From the NCBI GenBank assembly GCA_951802195.1, contig OX637620.1, positions 1,674,001 to 1,738,000 on the forward strand: DNA of 64,000 nt, written 5' to 3'. The position numbers were made by a program, and so were the translations under genes. This stretch comes from Tausonia pullulans. Taxonomy: Eukaryota > Basidiomycota > Tremellomycetes > Cystofilobasidiales > Mrakiaceae. The notes beneath the pieces were generated by a model. It saw only the letters and a list, made by a program, of their open reading frames with translations. It searched no databases and was not told where the DNA came from. Every line of letters starts with the position of its first letter. The first letter of the stretch is position 1. Below, in pieces: positions 9,798-21,918 of this stretch.

Positions 9798-11340
9798 ATG
9801 CTGCTCGCCCTCAACGCCATCGCCGGCCCCTCCTCCAACCGGTGCTTCTTTTCCTCCGCCCCAGGCCTCCTCGCCTCGTCGTCGTCATCGTCGCCCATCG
9901 GAAGCCCGTTTCCCTACGCTTCGCCGGTCCCACATCGCTCGGTCGTCCGGATATCTGGCCGAGATGCACAAACGTTCCTCAATGGTGTCACGGCGACGAA
10001 AATTCCGGACCGTTTCACCGCTCTGCCGTTCTACTCTTCCATCCTCCATGCCCAGGTGAATGGCACTGACCGCTGCCGAGCCTTCCTCTATCCCCCTTCG
10101 TCCTTCTTCGCATTCCGTCCAGTCCAAGACTGACGTAGTTCCCGGGATTGCGCAGGGTCGGATACTATTTGACATCCATATCTATCCCCACGAGCCGTCG
10201 TCCTCCTTCCTGATCGACTACGACGTCCGGTCGCCCACCCCGCTTGTCGCCCACCTCAAGAAGTTCGTCCTCCGTTCCAAGGTTGGCCTCCGGGACGTCT
10301 CGGGCGAGTGGGACGTCTGGGGTGCTTGGGGGCGCGAGCCCAAGGGAGGCGAGAAGATCTGGAAGTGGGGACAAGGTGGGAGCGCGGGTCTGACGTGGAT
10401 GACGGAGCCGGAGCGATTGGCCAATGCTGAGGGAGAGGTTGGTGGCTGGGACTTGCGCGCCGATGGTATGGGCTGGAGGGGACTTGTCCCCAAAGGAGAA
10501 AAGCGTAAGTGGGGAAACACTGGCTTTGTGATCTGGCGTGTTTGTCAGACTGACAGATTGAATTCTTGCAGCGGCACTGGCGTCGGCAGACTTCGCGCTC
10601 CCGACGTCGAACCTGTCGCCGACAGGCTCGTCGTCTTACAACCTCCATCGTATTCTGACGGGCGTGCCGGAAGGAATCGATGACCTTGTCCCAATGTCCT
10701 CCTTGCCGTCAGAATCCAATCTTGACTTTATGGGTGGCGGTGAGTTAGGAAGCCTGTCACGATGTCTCCGGCGCTGACGGTGATAACCGCTTCTATCAGT
10801 CGACTTCCGCAAAGGCTGTTATATTGGCCAGGAGCTCACTGTGCGAACTTACCACACGGGCATGACGCGGAAGCGCATCTTCCCCGTCCAGCTCTACCCT
10901 CTCTCGACCCCGTTTGTCCTTTCCTCTTTTCAGACATCATACCCCATTCTGACGAGTTGCCCGCCTCCCGCCCCCCAAACAGTCCACCCGATAATCTTCA
11001 ACCCCACACCGCCTTCCCCCTTCCATCACCAGGGACCGAAGTCCGCCTCACAGCGCTTGACAAGCCCACCGCGCGCGGACGATCGTCTGGCCGGATCCTC
11101 TCGACGCAGGACGGCGTAGGACTAGCCTTACTCCGGATCGAGCAGGTAGAGAGCGTCTGGCGCGGGGATGGGAAGATGACGGTCTCGTTTGGGGTGGAGG
11201 AGGAGGGCAAAGAAGGAATCAGTGGGTGGGAAATAAGGCCGTTTGCGTCGAGATGGTGGCCTGTTAAGGCGGCGGAGCCGAGTACTGTTGCTGCCCCTCC
11301 TCCTCCTCTTCCTATCGGCGAGGGGGCGACGACTTCATAA
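9798..11340 (+). CDS. IBA57: Iba57/Caf17, mitochondrial iron-sulfur cluster assembly factor
   Basis: Folate-binding YgfZ/GcvT-type protein needed with Isa1 and Isa2 to build [4Fe-4S] clusters in mitochondria. Five exons (9798-10055, 10156-10504, 10572-10739, 10800-10911, 10983-11340) encode 414 residues. The N-terminus is a Ser/Ala/Arg-rich targeting sequence. [18 protein letters not shown] opens the GcvT-like fold, [12 protein letters not shown] follows, and the diagnostic motif [17 protein letters not shown] lies in exon 4. The last intron has a GTTTGT donor and restores the frame into the C-terminal beta domain ([11 protein letters not shown], then [12 protein letters not shown]). A Pro-rich tail (APPPPPLP) ends the protein. 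Confidence 0.94.
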
Positions 11341-11939
11341 GATGCGCCTTTCAAGTTTTCATCTTCACGTGAGGCCGACGGAAGAGCTTGTGCAATGCGT
11401 ATGCGCGCACATTGCTCAATACGGACGGGGACAGACTGCCGCGTACCATTCAACCATCAACAATCAAGCTTGCTGCAGCAAACTCGGCGGTCATCTCGGG
11501 CTGCCGGAAGACGACGAAACGAAGGCTTAGTAAGAGATGAGGAGGGGTCGACTGAGCGCAAGCAACTATGACGTTCTCCTAAAGCGAAAAGGCCGAGACA
11601 AACGAAACAAACCCAGGGAAGGGGGCCTCGACCTTGCATCTCGCCTGCGAGGTTCTTCTGTCCATTTTCCTGTCCTCTTTCCACCACCCACGCCTCGCCA
11701 GCATCGTCACATACGCAGAGCCAGAAGCCTGCAAGCACAGAAACGCAAGTGGAGCCCGTTCGCTTTCCCACTCCCCTCGCTCCAGGCCAAAAGCGACACG
11801 AGTGAGTCCTCCGTCGGCCGCCTGACGCCTTCCTTCAACCTGCTAACGTCGTCATCGATGTCCTCCCTCGTCCTGCACGCCTCCCTTCAGACACCGTGTT
11901 CCCTCCCCTCGCTCCCACCACACGCCATCTCGTCTCCCG
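11341..11939. promoter_or_regulatory. Intergenic: IBA57 3' flank and TRP-channel promoter
   Basis: 599 nt between two plus-strand genes, with C-rich tracts before the channel start. Long open frames on both strands here are low in complexity and do not resemble known families. A leader intron cannot be excluded. Confidence 0.4.
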
Positions 11940-14900
11940 ATGCATCTCCCTACCACCCTGGCCGGCCTCCTCTCGGCGGCCTCGCTCACCGCCGCGTCGG
12001 CCCTCCTTGTCACCCCAGCACCATGGTCGCCGCTCGCGACTGCCCTCGCCGCCTTCGACCGCCGACAATCGTCAGGCCTCCCGGGCGGTCTCCAAATCCC
12101 CCAGCAGTGCCAGAGCCTCTGCGAGTCCTCGATTACAGCGTACACGTCTTGCCAGGCGAGCGTCCTCAACTGTCTCTCGTTTTGTAACGACGACGCCCTC
12201 AATGCTGTCAGTCCCCCGGTCTCCTTTTCAATACCGCTCGGGTTTCGCCTTCCCTCTCTCTCGTCGAACAAGCGAGGGCAAGGAATCGCCGATTCTGGGA
12301 CGCCTCCCTGGCTGACATCTTCTATTTTCATGCATTGTTTTCTCCCAGTTCTACACCTGTGCCAACTGCGCTTTCGAGGCGACGACCATTACAGAGGACG
12401 CCTATAACCAGATCACCTCGGTCGCCAACACCCTCGTGCGTAAGAGAGCGAGTGACAGGTGCGCAGGAGCACTAACTGACGTCTTACGGTCTCCAGCTCT
12501 CCACCTGCAGCTCGCTCGGACGGTCCGTCTCTGCGACCACGACTTTAATCCCCTACGCCACGTGAGTTGGTCTTTACGTGAGGGCTCTCTCCTTCTTGCG
12601 CTGAACGATGTTTTCATAGCCTCGCCGCCCAGCAAAGCCAGAGCTCGATCGCCTCTGTCTCACGCACCTCCGTGGCATCCGTCCAGGCGACCGCCACAGG
12701 CGCAGCCGCCGCTAGTCTCGCCTCGGTCGCCTCGGCAGCTCAGGCGTCAGCGGCCTCCATCTCTGCCGTCTCCGTCTCCAGCGTGGCTGCGACATCCGCC
12801 TCGGGTGCTTCGGCGTCGGCAGCTGCGGCGTCTTCGTCGGCACGGGCTGCGGCTGCAGCGGCTTCGGATGTGGCAAGCAGCAAGGTCCTCGGTGAGTCCT
12901 TCACCGCTATAAGCATCAATCTCCTCAATCGCTGACGCTTCCCATTGCAGTGACCAACGCCGTCACCTACTGCGGGCCCTCCGACGGGCTCGAGCTCTCA
13001 GATGTCTCGTTCACATACTTCTCCAAGAACAACGTAAGCGACGGATCTCGTAACCGGTCACTTACGCTGCTGACGGCTCTTCTTTGCAGTCGGCTGTCTT
13101 CAACTTTGGTATCAACGTGACCGCAGCCGACCTGAACCCGAACATCCTCATCACGCTCAGCGTCTACGGCGAGAACAAGTGGGTGTCAGGGTGTTCGCTC
13201 GTACCCCGATCAAAGCCACATACCTGATACTCCCTTCCAGACTCAATTACTCCCTTGATATTTGCAGCGGCTCCCTCGGCGGCTTCATCTGTCCACTCCC
13301 GCAGATCGCGCTGAACCTCACCCAGCCACTTGTCCTCCCGGACAACCTTGACATCCCCGAGCTCGCCTACACTGTCCCGAATCTTGAGGCCTTTGCGACC
13401 ATCCAGCTCATCGACGCCAAGACTGGGGCAAGGCGTGCGTGCGTTACAGCCAAGCTCTCGAATGGCAAGTCGACCAAGCAGCTAGGCGTCCTCATTGGGA
13501 CGGGCGCGTTCGCGGTCGTGGCAATCTTGCTATCGTGGTGGCACACCGGCTGGAACATCACCCGCTCGGATGGAACAGTGGGTCCTTATCCCTCCAATAT
13601 TCCTTGTTAAAACGACTGATTGCTCTTACCCCTCTCAGTTCGCTGGAGAGAACGTCGCGGCATCCAGCATTAATGCCGCCCAGTGGCGCGTCGTCGACAT
13701 CATCTACCTCTTCCAGACGATCGCCTCGACTGGTCTTCTTAGTATTCCTTATCCGACGGCCTACACTGAGTTTGTCCTTAACTTCAAATGGGCCATGGGC
13801 GTCTGGCACACCACAGCCGTCCAGAAGGCGATCGACAACGCCCGGGAGATCACGGGAGGAGCGTCTGACGAGAGGTGGGGTCCCTCCTTGTTCGTTGTCT
13901 CCTAAGCTGGTAACTGACGCAAACGTCATATCTCACAGTATGGCCTACCCGGAAGCCCAATTCGTCAATCGCTTCGACCGATACTCCACCCAGTCGACCC
14001 TTGCCAAGCGGTCCTTGGACAGCGGCCTCGCGCCTCCACTGTCCACCTTCAAGTCGTATCTCAACATTCCCCCTCTCGACGAGTCGCAAAAGATCAACAA
14101 CATTACGGACGGCATTCCGCTTTATGCGAACTCGCTCAACGTCGTGAGTGCAGAAGAATACTGTAGTTTTCAGTGAAGCACGAAAGCTGGCTGAACCGCC
14201 TCCTACCCTAGGCTACCAGGAACATTTGGATGACGGTCTTCTTCACGTGGCTCATCATGTGGGCTGGTAGGTGCTAGATCCCATCGAGCAAGAACGAGCC
14301 GAAAACTGATGCCTTGCTGTCCCTCCTTGCAGTATTCCTCTTCCTCCACGCCCTCTTCTACCTTTTGCTTCGAATGTCGACCAAAACGGAGCATGTTCGC
14401 AAGTGGAAGGGCGAGAAACGAGGATTGGGCCTTGAGTCGTGGCAGTCTCGGCTGCGGCGCCACTACCCGCTTTTCTTCGTCAGCAATGCCTTGCGTCTGG
14501 TTAGTGGAGCAGTGGCCCTTTGACTGCAGTGATTGAACTAACACCTGCGCACCTCAGACCATGATTTCGTTCTTCCCAATCGCCATCTTCTCCATGTATC
14601 AGTTCATCTCTGGCGACGGCGCCTGGCTTCCCATCTTTCTCGGCGCCTTGGTCCTCTTTATTCAAGTCGCCACACTCCTCATCGCCAACCTTACGCTCAT
14701 TATCGCCTCCCGTCAGTCCTACCGAGACGACCCCGTCCAGCAGCGGTCCGTTTTCTCAACCAAAAATCGCGAGTCGCTCTACGAGACGCAGCAGCGAGAG
14801 CAGACGCACCCACGAGGCTTCGTCCCCTCCGCGATCAACGGCTCGAGCTATGAGAACGACTCGACATCGTCGACGGCTGTTGGAACAGAGTATGGATCAG

Positions 14901-15469
14901 TGGTTCCGAAGAAGAGGATGTGGTCGCCGTTTGCCGCACACCGGCCGATGGCATCCGCTCTTTACACGCAGTACCGTCGCCCGCTCTGTGCGTCCCCCTT
15001 CTCTGCGAACTCTATACCCACTCGAAACTGAACCAAACCCCCTCCATAGACTGGTACTGGCTCTTCCCGCTCATTACCGCTGTCTTCGCCAAAGCATGCT
15101 TCCTCGGCCTCGCCCAAGGCCACGGCAACGTCCAAGTCATCGGCCTCATCATCCTCGAGGGCCTCCTCTTGGTCATCTACCTCGTCTTCCGTCCGGAGAA
15201 CACCAAGAAGGGTGACTGGTTGAGCGTCCTCCTGAGGCTGCTCACACTCATCGCGACCGGCCTGCTGCTTGTGTTCACAACGTTCTTCAACGTTGGAGGG
15301 ATCGTTAAGACGATCAGTGAGTCACTCGTTCTCTGTGCAACACATGACCTACTCTGACCGTTAACTTGCTTCAGTTGCCCTCGCCATCGTCGCCGTCTTC
15401 GGTCTGGCCGTCGTCCTCCTCTTCGTCGACATGCTCTTCAACATGCTCCGCTTCCTCTTCAAGCATTAA
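11940..15469 (+). CDS. TRP-like/Flc-type membrane channel with secreted Cys-rich N-terminal extension
   Basis: Fourteen exons encode 875 residues: 11940-12206, 12349-12435, 12497-12561, 12620-12891, 12951-13033, 13090-13178, 13268-13577, 13639-13874, 13939-14143, 14212-14266, 14333-14499, 14558-14987, 15050-15316, 15375-15469. A signal peptide (MHLPTTLAGLLSAASLTAAS) is followed by a region with about nine Cys (CQSLCES to CSSLG) and a long Ser/Ala-rich linker. The ML-like lumenal domain starts near TNAVTYCGPSDGLELSDV and the TRP membrane domain runs from STKQLGVLIGTGAF to the C-terminal LFNMLRFLFKH, with about nine hydrophobic helices. This is the domain order of fungal Flc/spray/Pkd2 proteins, implicated in calcium homeostasis, FAD transport and cell-wall integrity. 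All splice junctions keep frame, including the one joining the Ser/Ala linker to the ML domain. Convergent with the next gene. Confidence 0.9.
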
Positions 15470-15832
15470 AAATGCTTTCTCCTTCTCCCGTCTCCTCACA
15501 TCTCCAATCCTGCTCTAGGTCGAGCTTTTTACCTCTAAAACGAATGTATTTATCACGCACACCCCGTTTGTCTGGCCACCACTGTCTCCTTCCCATTCGT
15601 CATCATAATGTCTCGCTTGCCCTCCATTCACATCCAGACGCTTCTACTTCATCTTCTCGCGCTCTATTTTTTCTTTCCTTAAAATACCCAGACACGGCCC
15701 GTTATCGGAAGGTCTCCGCGCTTGCTCCGCGTGTCTCGTATTGGCTCGGATATGACGGGATAGTCGTGCGCAAAGCAGGAAAGAGAGCTCTTCAGAAATG
15801 CAAGGCTTCTAGCTAGCTAGCTACCTGGACTT
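15470..15832. other. Convergent 3' flanks
   Basis: 363 nt between the stop codons of the channel gene and the acyl-CoA synthetase relative. It contains TTTTT-rich stretches near 15665-15680 suited to 3' end formation and a TAGCTAGCTAGC run at 15809-15822. No gene seen. Confidence 0.5.
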
Positions 15833-18312
15833 TCAGAGGAGAACGAAGCATCCGTTCCTCATGACCCTCGCGCGAAGACCGGTCGGGATGAACCTGAGCC
15901 CCAAGCAGGTCAGCGCCAACGCCACGCCCACACAATCAAGGGTCCACTCTTGCACTAGAAAACCAAAAATAAAAATAAAAACTCACCCTTTGGTATCCGC
16001 GACCCCCTTCTGCGTAGGACTGACCACTCCCGGACCCCTCGCCCACACCTCGCCCTCGATGAGCGGCGCCTGGCCAGCAGCAGCCCCCGCCATCGCCTCC
16101 TCGTCCAGACCCTTGAGGAGGATCTCAACGTTCGAGCTCGGCGGGCCCGTGTGTGCCCCCTCCCCAACTCCCCGACCTCCCTTGTTCCCGGGGAGGCTGC
16201 TGCTGCTCGTCGGCGTGAACGCAAACTCCCTCGCGCCATCCACGTGCCCCTGCGGCAGCATCTGCCCCTGGCTCGGCAGATCCTGCACGTCCAAAAAGTG
16301 AGAGACGAATAATTGGCTGGCTGCGTTCCCATGGGTCGTGAGCCTCGTAATCGGCATCCCGAGGACGGCCCTCGCCTCCCTCAGTAGTTCTGGTGAAGCG
16401 GACGGAGGGCCCAGAACAATCGTCGCGCGGAGAGATTCGGGAAGACCGCCGAGGGTAGAGCGACGGGCCGGGGACCAGACGAGGCGATTGATGAGGGAGC
16501 GGGGGGAGCCGCGAGAGATGAAGCCGTCGGAGAGGGAGGCATAGGCGTGTCGGAGAGCGAGGGGGGAGAGCGGGTTGCGAGCAAGGGTGGTGGAGAGGGA
16601 GGTGGTGAGGGCTTGAAGGTGGTCGCGGGTGCTAATTTAGGTAGAGGTAGAGGACAGCTAGTCAGCCGAAGACTGAGGCAAGGGCTAGGGCGGGAGAGGG
16701 GCAAACAGGAAGGCAATGGTCGGCGCCGATACGGCCGGGTCCATCAGCGACTGGAGCTCGACGAGAGGAGCCGAGGCAGCGAGGTCTAGAGATGAGAAAG
16801 ATAATGGTCAGACTCGACGAGCGAGAGCGGGCCAAACGACTGGACGGCGCACCAAGCTCAAGGTCCCCCGCCTGCGCGTCCCAGCCGTGCACGGTCCCAA
16901 AGGTCCGGAAGCCAGTGCCTGGAGGAAAGCAGCAAAGTTATCAGCGAAGAACGCCTAGCCGCGACCAAAGAAGGACTTTACCGCTCCAGATGGCCGCCAA
17001 TGCAAGAGCTAGACCGGCAGGCTGGCCGAGAGGAAGCGAGCTGACGATTGTGTCCTTCACCTTGCCTCCAGGGCCTGGCCGCTTGTGTGCTGAGAAGAGC
17101 GAGAGAAGAGCGGACATGCCAGCCGTCAGAGAGAGATGGGTAAGGGGGAGCTCCTGGGGGGTCTAGAGCCGCTCGCATCAGCGTTTGTATCTTCAGATCC
17201 ACTACGAGGCGAGGCTCACTCCATCAATTCCGTACGAGTAAAGGACCGTGAGGACGTCGCGGTCGGTGATCTCAGCCGACTTCCCATCGTCGGCCTCAGT
17301 GTCACCCGTACGCTCGATCTCCCGCCAGTCGACAACGGGGATACCGGCGTCGCGCGCAGCCAAGAGCGCCGGCCGAACGTCAGACAGATCGTTGTCCGAA
17401 CCAACGATGACAATTGAGGTCCCGTTGGATGCAGAGTCGTCGATAAGCTGCTCGAGGACGGCCTGGAGGAGCGTGGCTGGGAGGACGATGAGCGCCGGTC
17501 GCAGGGGCAGGTCGAGGACGTGCGCGAGAAGAGTGGGCGAGGCAAGCGTGATGAGTGGGTGGGACGACGAGGCAGGGAAGACAGCTTGAGAGAGCGTGAG
17601 GAGCAGCGAGTCTGCAGGCAAGCAAGACGATGCCCGACGGGCCAATGCAAGCAGTAGGTAGGGAGGCGGAAGTTAGCGACAGAGAACAGGGGTCCGAGCG
17701 CGCAAGCGGACTGGAAGGAAAGGAACGGAGAGTGGGCCCACCGAACGAGTCCGGAAGAAGGTTGAGGATGCCCCGAGTTGCCGGTCCTTCTGTCATCGTC
17801 GAAAGGGTAGCGCGGAGACCCTTCGCGATGTTACCAGCGCGGAGACGAAGGAGCTCGTTCGAGATCTAGCGAGTGAAACGCGTAAGAACGACAGCTGTCA
17901 GAGCGCGTCCCTGATGTCTCAATCTCGCCCTTCGCTCACTTTGGTGCCGTAGATGAAGCGAGCATCGGTCTTGGAGTCGAGCACATTGGCGACCGTGCGG
18001 ACATTGTTGGATGGCCGGAGGGCGAGCTGCAGATGCTTCGATTGTCAGAGCTCAACTCCTGGCCGCGTGCATTTCGCGATCAGGCTCTCAGTTGCGTCTC
18101 AGACTGACTGGGCTGCCATGCCCCGTTCCCCAGCTGCGGTATATGCCACTCTGGCCACGCTCGCGGGTCGGAGAGATGTCGGCCTGGCTGCCGAGGAGGA
18201 GCGGGTGGACTAGAGGCGAGGGCCGGGCGAGGTACTTGACGTAGAAGGCGAGGAGGACAGTTGCGGCGAGGAGAATGAGCGAGAGGTCGCTCAGGAGAGG
18301 CTTGGGCGACAT
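15833..18312 (-). CDS. Membrane-anchored divergent AMP-binding (acyl-CoA synthetase-like) protein
   Basis: Nine exons (18312-18109, 18026-17940, 17865-17742, 17611-17220, 17153-16982, 16918-16853, 16785-16707, 16631-15987, 15893-15833) encode 609 residues. An N-terminal hydrophobic anchor (LSLILLAATVLLAFYVKYLA) is followed by PLVHPLLLGSQADISPTRE, GIYRSWGTGHGSP and VRTVANVLDSKT, which resemble the opening of fungal long-chain acyl-CoA synthetases. The fold continues through VIVGSDNDLSDVRP, SSLPLGQPAGLALALAAIW and FIPTGLRARVMRNG, equivalent to the ADP-forming family's core. The usual nucleotide motif YTSGTTG is replaced by YSYGIDG, and the C-terminal lid domain is absent, since translation ends shortly after FIPTGLRARV. 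I infer a non-canonical or inactive acyl-activating enzyme on a membrane. An acyl carrier or scaffold role is equally possible. Confidence 0.75.
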
Positions 18313-18968
18313 GACTCTGGAGTTCGTCGAGGACGGTGTGGTTGTCGTTGTGTATGGAGGAGTTGAGAGGAATAGAGAGAAGACAGTCAGACGACGCGTC
18401 ATGCGCACGGGTCAGCGGCCCATCAGCGCGTCCGTTCAGCGTCCATCGTCAACGACGGCATCCGTCCCTTTCAGAGAGTTTCATGCCATCCACGCATCTC
18501 GCGAGAACTTGAGCGGTCGAAGAGAGCCTCTCGGGTCAGCGCGATGATGACGACGGGATAATATATAGATGCGACCCGCTCGTCTCACTGCAAACAACTG
18601 ACAAGCGTGGGACTGGAACGAGGTGACGTCCAGCTGTACATGCAAGTCCAGTGGCAGTGAGAACAGGGGAACACGATGAGACGATGCAACGGGTGCACAT
18701 AGAGCGACCCGCCTCTCTTTCGTCCATCCTCCCCTGACGACGGAGCAGCTCCGCCTTTCTCCTGACTGGCGGACTCGCGCATGTGACCCTGGGCTCAAGA
18801 GGACTCTCCTCTCGCTCCCGCCCAAGCGGCCAGACGCGCGCGCTTCCGTCTTCCTTGGCGAGACGCCTCGGCGGCCACGCTATCCCGTCGACCGCCTCCA
18901 CTTAGCTATTCCTCAACATCCACCTCCGCTTCTGCACACAATCACCCGCATTTCCAGGCTCGCCCATC
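18313..18968. promoter_or_regulatory. Divergent promoter region
   Basis: 656 nt between divergent start codons (18312 minus, 18969 plus). Minus-strand open frames cover part of it but show no family features. An in-frame upstream ATG at 18408 could extend the minus-strand gene by 32 residues, placing a basic segment before the anchor. Confidence 0.45.
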
Positions 18969-19880
18969 ATGGTGCAGACGACGGGCTACCTCGTGCGTCT
19001 CTGTTCCCCTCGTCGGCGCGGTTGCGGCCTGCGTCGTGTGGACCTGAGCTGCAGAACGACACAAGCGCACGCTTCTCAGCCTTCTTCTCAAGTCTCAACA
19101 TGCCTCCGTCATCAGAGCGAAGTATTGACTCAGATATCTCCAGATTGTCGTCCTCGCTGCCATCGTCACGTTCCTCGTTATGTCCTCCCTTCTCTACGTC
19201 CGCTTCCGATCCAACGGCATCGCCCCCTTCCTCCGCGAGGCCGGTGTCGAGGATCTCGGGCCCGCCGCCTTTTTCCCAACAGGTCGGACACGCATCCAGT
19301 CCGGCTGGGAGGAGACCGAGTACATCATCGCCCAGAGACCCCCACTGTTCACCGAGGTTGAGGTGCCCGCCAAGCCCGACACCGACGAAAGCGAGACGAT
19401 GGACGACGACCGTGGCGTAGGGTCAAACCCGTCTCGGTGGCAGGCGAGTGTCACCCGCTTCATGAATACGTGCCTTTTCTTGACCTCGTCGGTGTCGCAC
19501 TACTCTCTCTCCAGCCTCTTGGAGCCAATCTCCTGCCCTCCGATCGATTGCATTCTCCCCAGGTTTCCCTTACAGTTTTCATTCGGCCACCGCAGCCCCC
19601 ACCTCTCATCTCGACACCCAGCAATCCACCCTCCAATAATCTCTATCCACGCCCCACATTGCCTATCCCTTCGGCACTTGCGACGGCCGCCATGAGTCTT
19701 AAGCCGGAGCCCGAACCGCCAGAGGTCGCCCTAGGCACGCTCACTCTTCCGGTCTCGCCACGGACGATGTCCCAACTGCGCGTCGTCGCTAAACATCCCG
19801 CCTGGGGCAAGCCACGGCGCGTCTGGGTGCCAACGACATCACAGATAGGCGGTGGCTTAGGTGAGGTCTTCTCGCTATGA
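18969..19880 (+). CDS. Small single-pass membrane protein, unrecognised
   Basis: Predicted 213 residues from three exons: 18969-18992 (24 nt), 19144-19443 and 19563-19880. The short first exon MVQTTGYL joins a strong transmembrane helix (IVVLAAIVTFLVMSSLLYV). A charged region follows with RFRSNGIAPFLREAGVEDLG, RIQSGWEETEYIIAQRPP and an acidic stretch. The last exon is Pro-rich (FIRPPQPPPLISTPSNPP). I do not recognise the family. The second intron is best explained by a GC-AG pair with CAG/GCGAGT at 19444; a GT alternative (GTAGGG at about 19416) would shorten exon 2 but keeps the same frame. Topology suggests a cytosolic Pro-rich tail available for protein binding. Confidence 0.6.
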
Positions 19881-20214
19881 TTGTCTGTTAGGGAGGGATT
19901 GGTCATGTTGTACTTTTATCAAGGACGCGCGCTTACGATTTTCTCTCCGTTTGTACTCTGCTTTCTGTGCATCTTGGATAACCCCTACCCCCCTCCCCCC
20001 TCCCAGCGTCGTACAACTACCAGCCTGGTTATATGATGTCAGGGTGGACGAGGCCGTATTGATTGATATTCCCATGTCTCTTTGATAGGGCTGCGGGAGG
20101 TCGTGGTTCCTCTTCCGTAAAGGCTTTACGGGCCGTCCTTTTCGCGTCGCGTCGAGTCAGCCCTTGACCGTCAACCACCACCGACTAACCACCTTCTTGC
20201 TTCTTCGGAGTAAA
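19881..20214. other. Intergenic with a C-rich tract
   Basis: 334 nt between plus-strand genes. It includes a polypyrimidine C-rich tract around 19981-20007 and the promoter of the EF-Ts gene. No coding signal. Confidence 0.5.
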
Positions 20215-21727
20215 ATGGCCACCATGCTCGCCTCCCGTCTCCGCCTCTCCATTCCGGCTCGTCCGATCGTGTCACTCCGAGGCTATTCAGCAGTTACGCC
20301 GCCGCCGCCGCCTAAGGTGCCCATCGCCCTCATCAGCCAACTTCGGTGCGTCGTTTCCAGACGACCGCGTACTCGGCTGAAGCAAGGGGGGGAGTTTTTC
20401 GGTCTGACATGTCATGGTCGTCGTTCTCTCCGTGCCGTTTTGTGACCTTGTTCGCCCGGCTTCCTTGTCGCGCGTCTCCGCTGCCATCCGTCCAACCGCG
20501 TCTCTTCGATTATTCGCTCGTCCTTCCTGCAGCAAGATCAACCCGGTCCCCATGACCAAGGCTAAGGAGGCTCTTCAGAAGTCTGGCCTCGTCCTTGAGG
20601 ACGCGCTTGCCTGGCTTGAGGCTGACCTCGCCCAAGGCGGGGCGGCGAAGCAGCGCAAGGTCGCTTCGCGCATCGCGAGCGAGGGGCTCATCGCCGTTGG
20701 CTGCATGGGTGAGGGCTGGGGGAAGCGCGGTGGTATTGTTGAGGTGCGTTCCGGGCTGTTCTCGGGAGGGGAAGAGAACGAGAGAGCGAGGGAGGACAGA
20801 CAGCTGGCACTCCCGCTCTTCCTCTCTCGTGCCTGTTTCCCTGCACGACGGCGCGTTCGATCAAACTCACTCACTCGCTCACCAACTTCCTTCTCCTCGA
20901 TCTCAGCTCAACTGCGAGACCTCGTTTGTCTACCGGACACCCGGGTTCATCTCCCTCCTAGAGGGCATTCGCCACACCAACTCCTTCTTCCACACGCCTC
21001 ACACCATCGCGTCGGCCGACGAGTCGCCCTCCCACCTCGTCCATCTTAACCCAGAGGAGGTCATGGCCGCTCCTCTCATTCCCGATCCCTCGGCCGATTC
21101 GACTCTCCCTTCGTCCTCCTCCACGGATGCCACTACCATCGCCCAGCAAATTACCGCGCTCGTCAGCACGACAGGTGAGAAGATCACGCTCCGCCGAGCG
21201 GCCGTCTTTGCTCCTCCCACTTCGGAGGAGCACATCGGGCTCTTCTACCCTGCCTACTTCGCACACACGCCTTCGGGAATCCCGAAGGATCTCGGTTCGG
21301 TCGCTTGCTTCCTGGTCCTCCACCTCACGGGAGAGGCGACGGCTAAGCCGTCGAAGGAGTTACTAAAGGACGTGGAGGTTCTCGGAAGGAGTCTCGCCAG
21401 GCAAATGGTTGGAATCCCGTGCACGCATGTGTACTCGTTCAAGGGTGGTGATGGGCTCGAGGGCGTCGTGCCGGAAAGCGATGTGCTGATGGAGCAGCAC
21501 TTTATGTGAGTGTCTTCTCTCTGCCCGCAGCCTTGGCTCGAGCTGACATCTCCTCCATCTTTCTTCCCTCCAGGTTTTTCTCGGGACCGGAAGGAGGCAT
21601 GGACAAGAGCGTCGGCCAGGTGCTTGGAGAGTGGGGCAAGAACCGCGGTGTCCACGTCCGCGTGGAAGGAGCAGAGCGGTGGACCGTTGGCGAGGGTGGG
21701 GAGGAGGTTGACGAGCTTGAATCGTAA
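20215..21727 (+). CDS. Mitochondrial translation elongation factor EF-Ts
   Basis: Guanine nucleotide exchange factor that regenerates EF-Tu-GTP in mitochondria. Four exons (20215-20345, 20533-20743, 20907-21505, 21574-21727) encode 364 residues. The N-terminus (ASRLRLSIPARPIVSLRGYS) is a targeting signal. Exon 2 carries the UBA-like helical start: PVPMTKAKEALQKSGLVLEDALAWL, then KVASRIASEGLIAVG. LNCETSFVYRTPGFISLLEGI corresponds to the ENCETDFVARN region of bacterial EF-Ts. LARQMVGIPC and LMEQHFMF represent the C-terminal dimerisation core. A central insert of about 40 residues, rich in Ser and Thr (from PLIPDPSADSTLPSSSS), is longer than in bacterial forms. Splice phases all agree. Confidence 0.92.
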
Positions 21728-21918
21728 AAATGGAAATGCTTTGCAAGATCTGGGTTGAGTAATGTGGGAGTGAGGGTGGTGATCGCCTGGAAACAAGGAG
21801 ACAGACGAGACAGGTTGCCGCCCACGTACGTCCGTACTCAGTCCAAGCCAGTGACGTTCGACTTCGACCTCTCAACCACCAGCCACCATCCCACCCACCA
21901 CTTCGACAACTTAATTCC

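Noticed and set aside
12672-12935. Separate small Ser/Ala-rich gene inside the TRP-channel locus, and its antisense Ala-rich frame
   Set aside because: The repetitive Ala/Ser coding makes several frames open. The splice at 12891/12951 joins it in frame to the ML domain.
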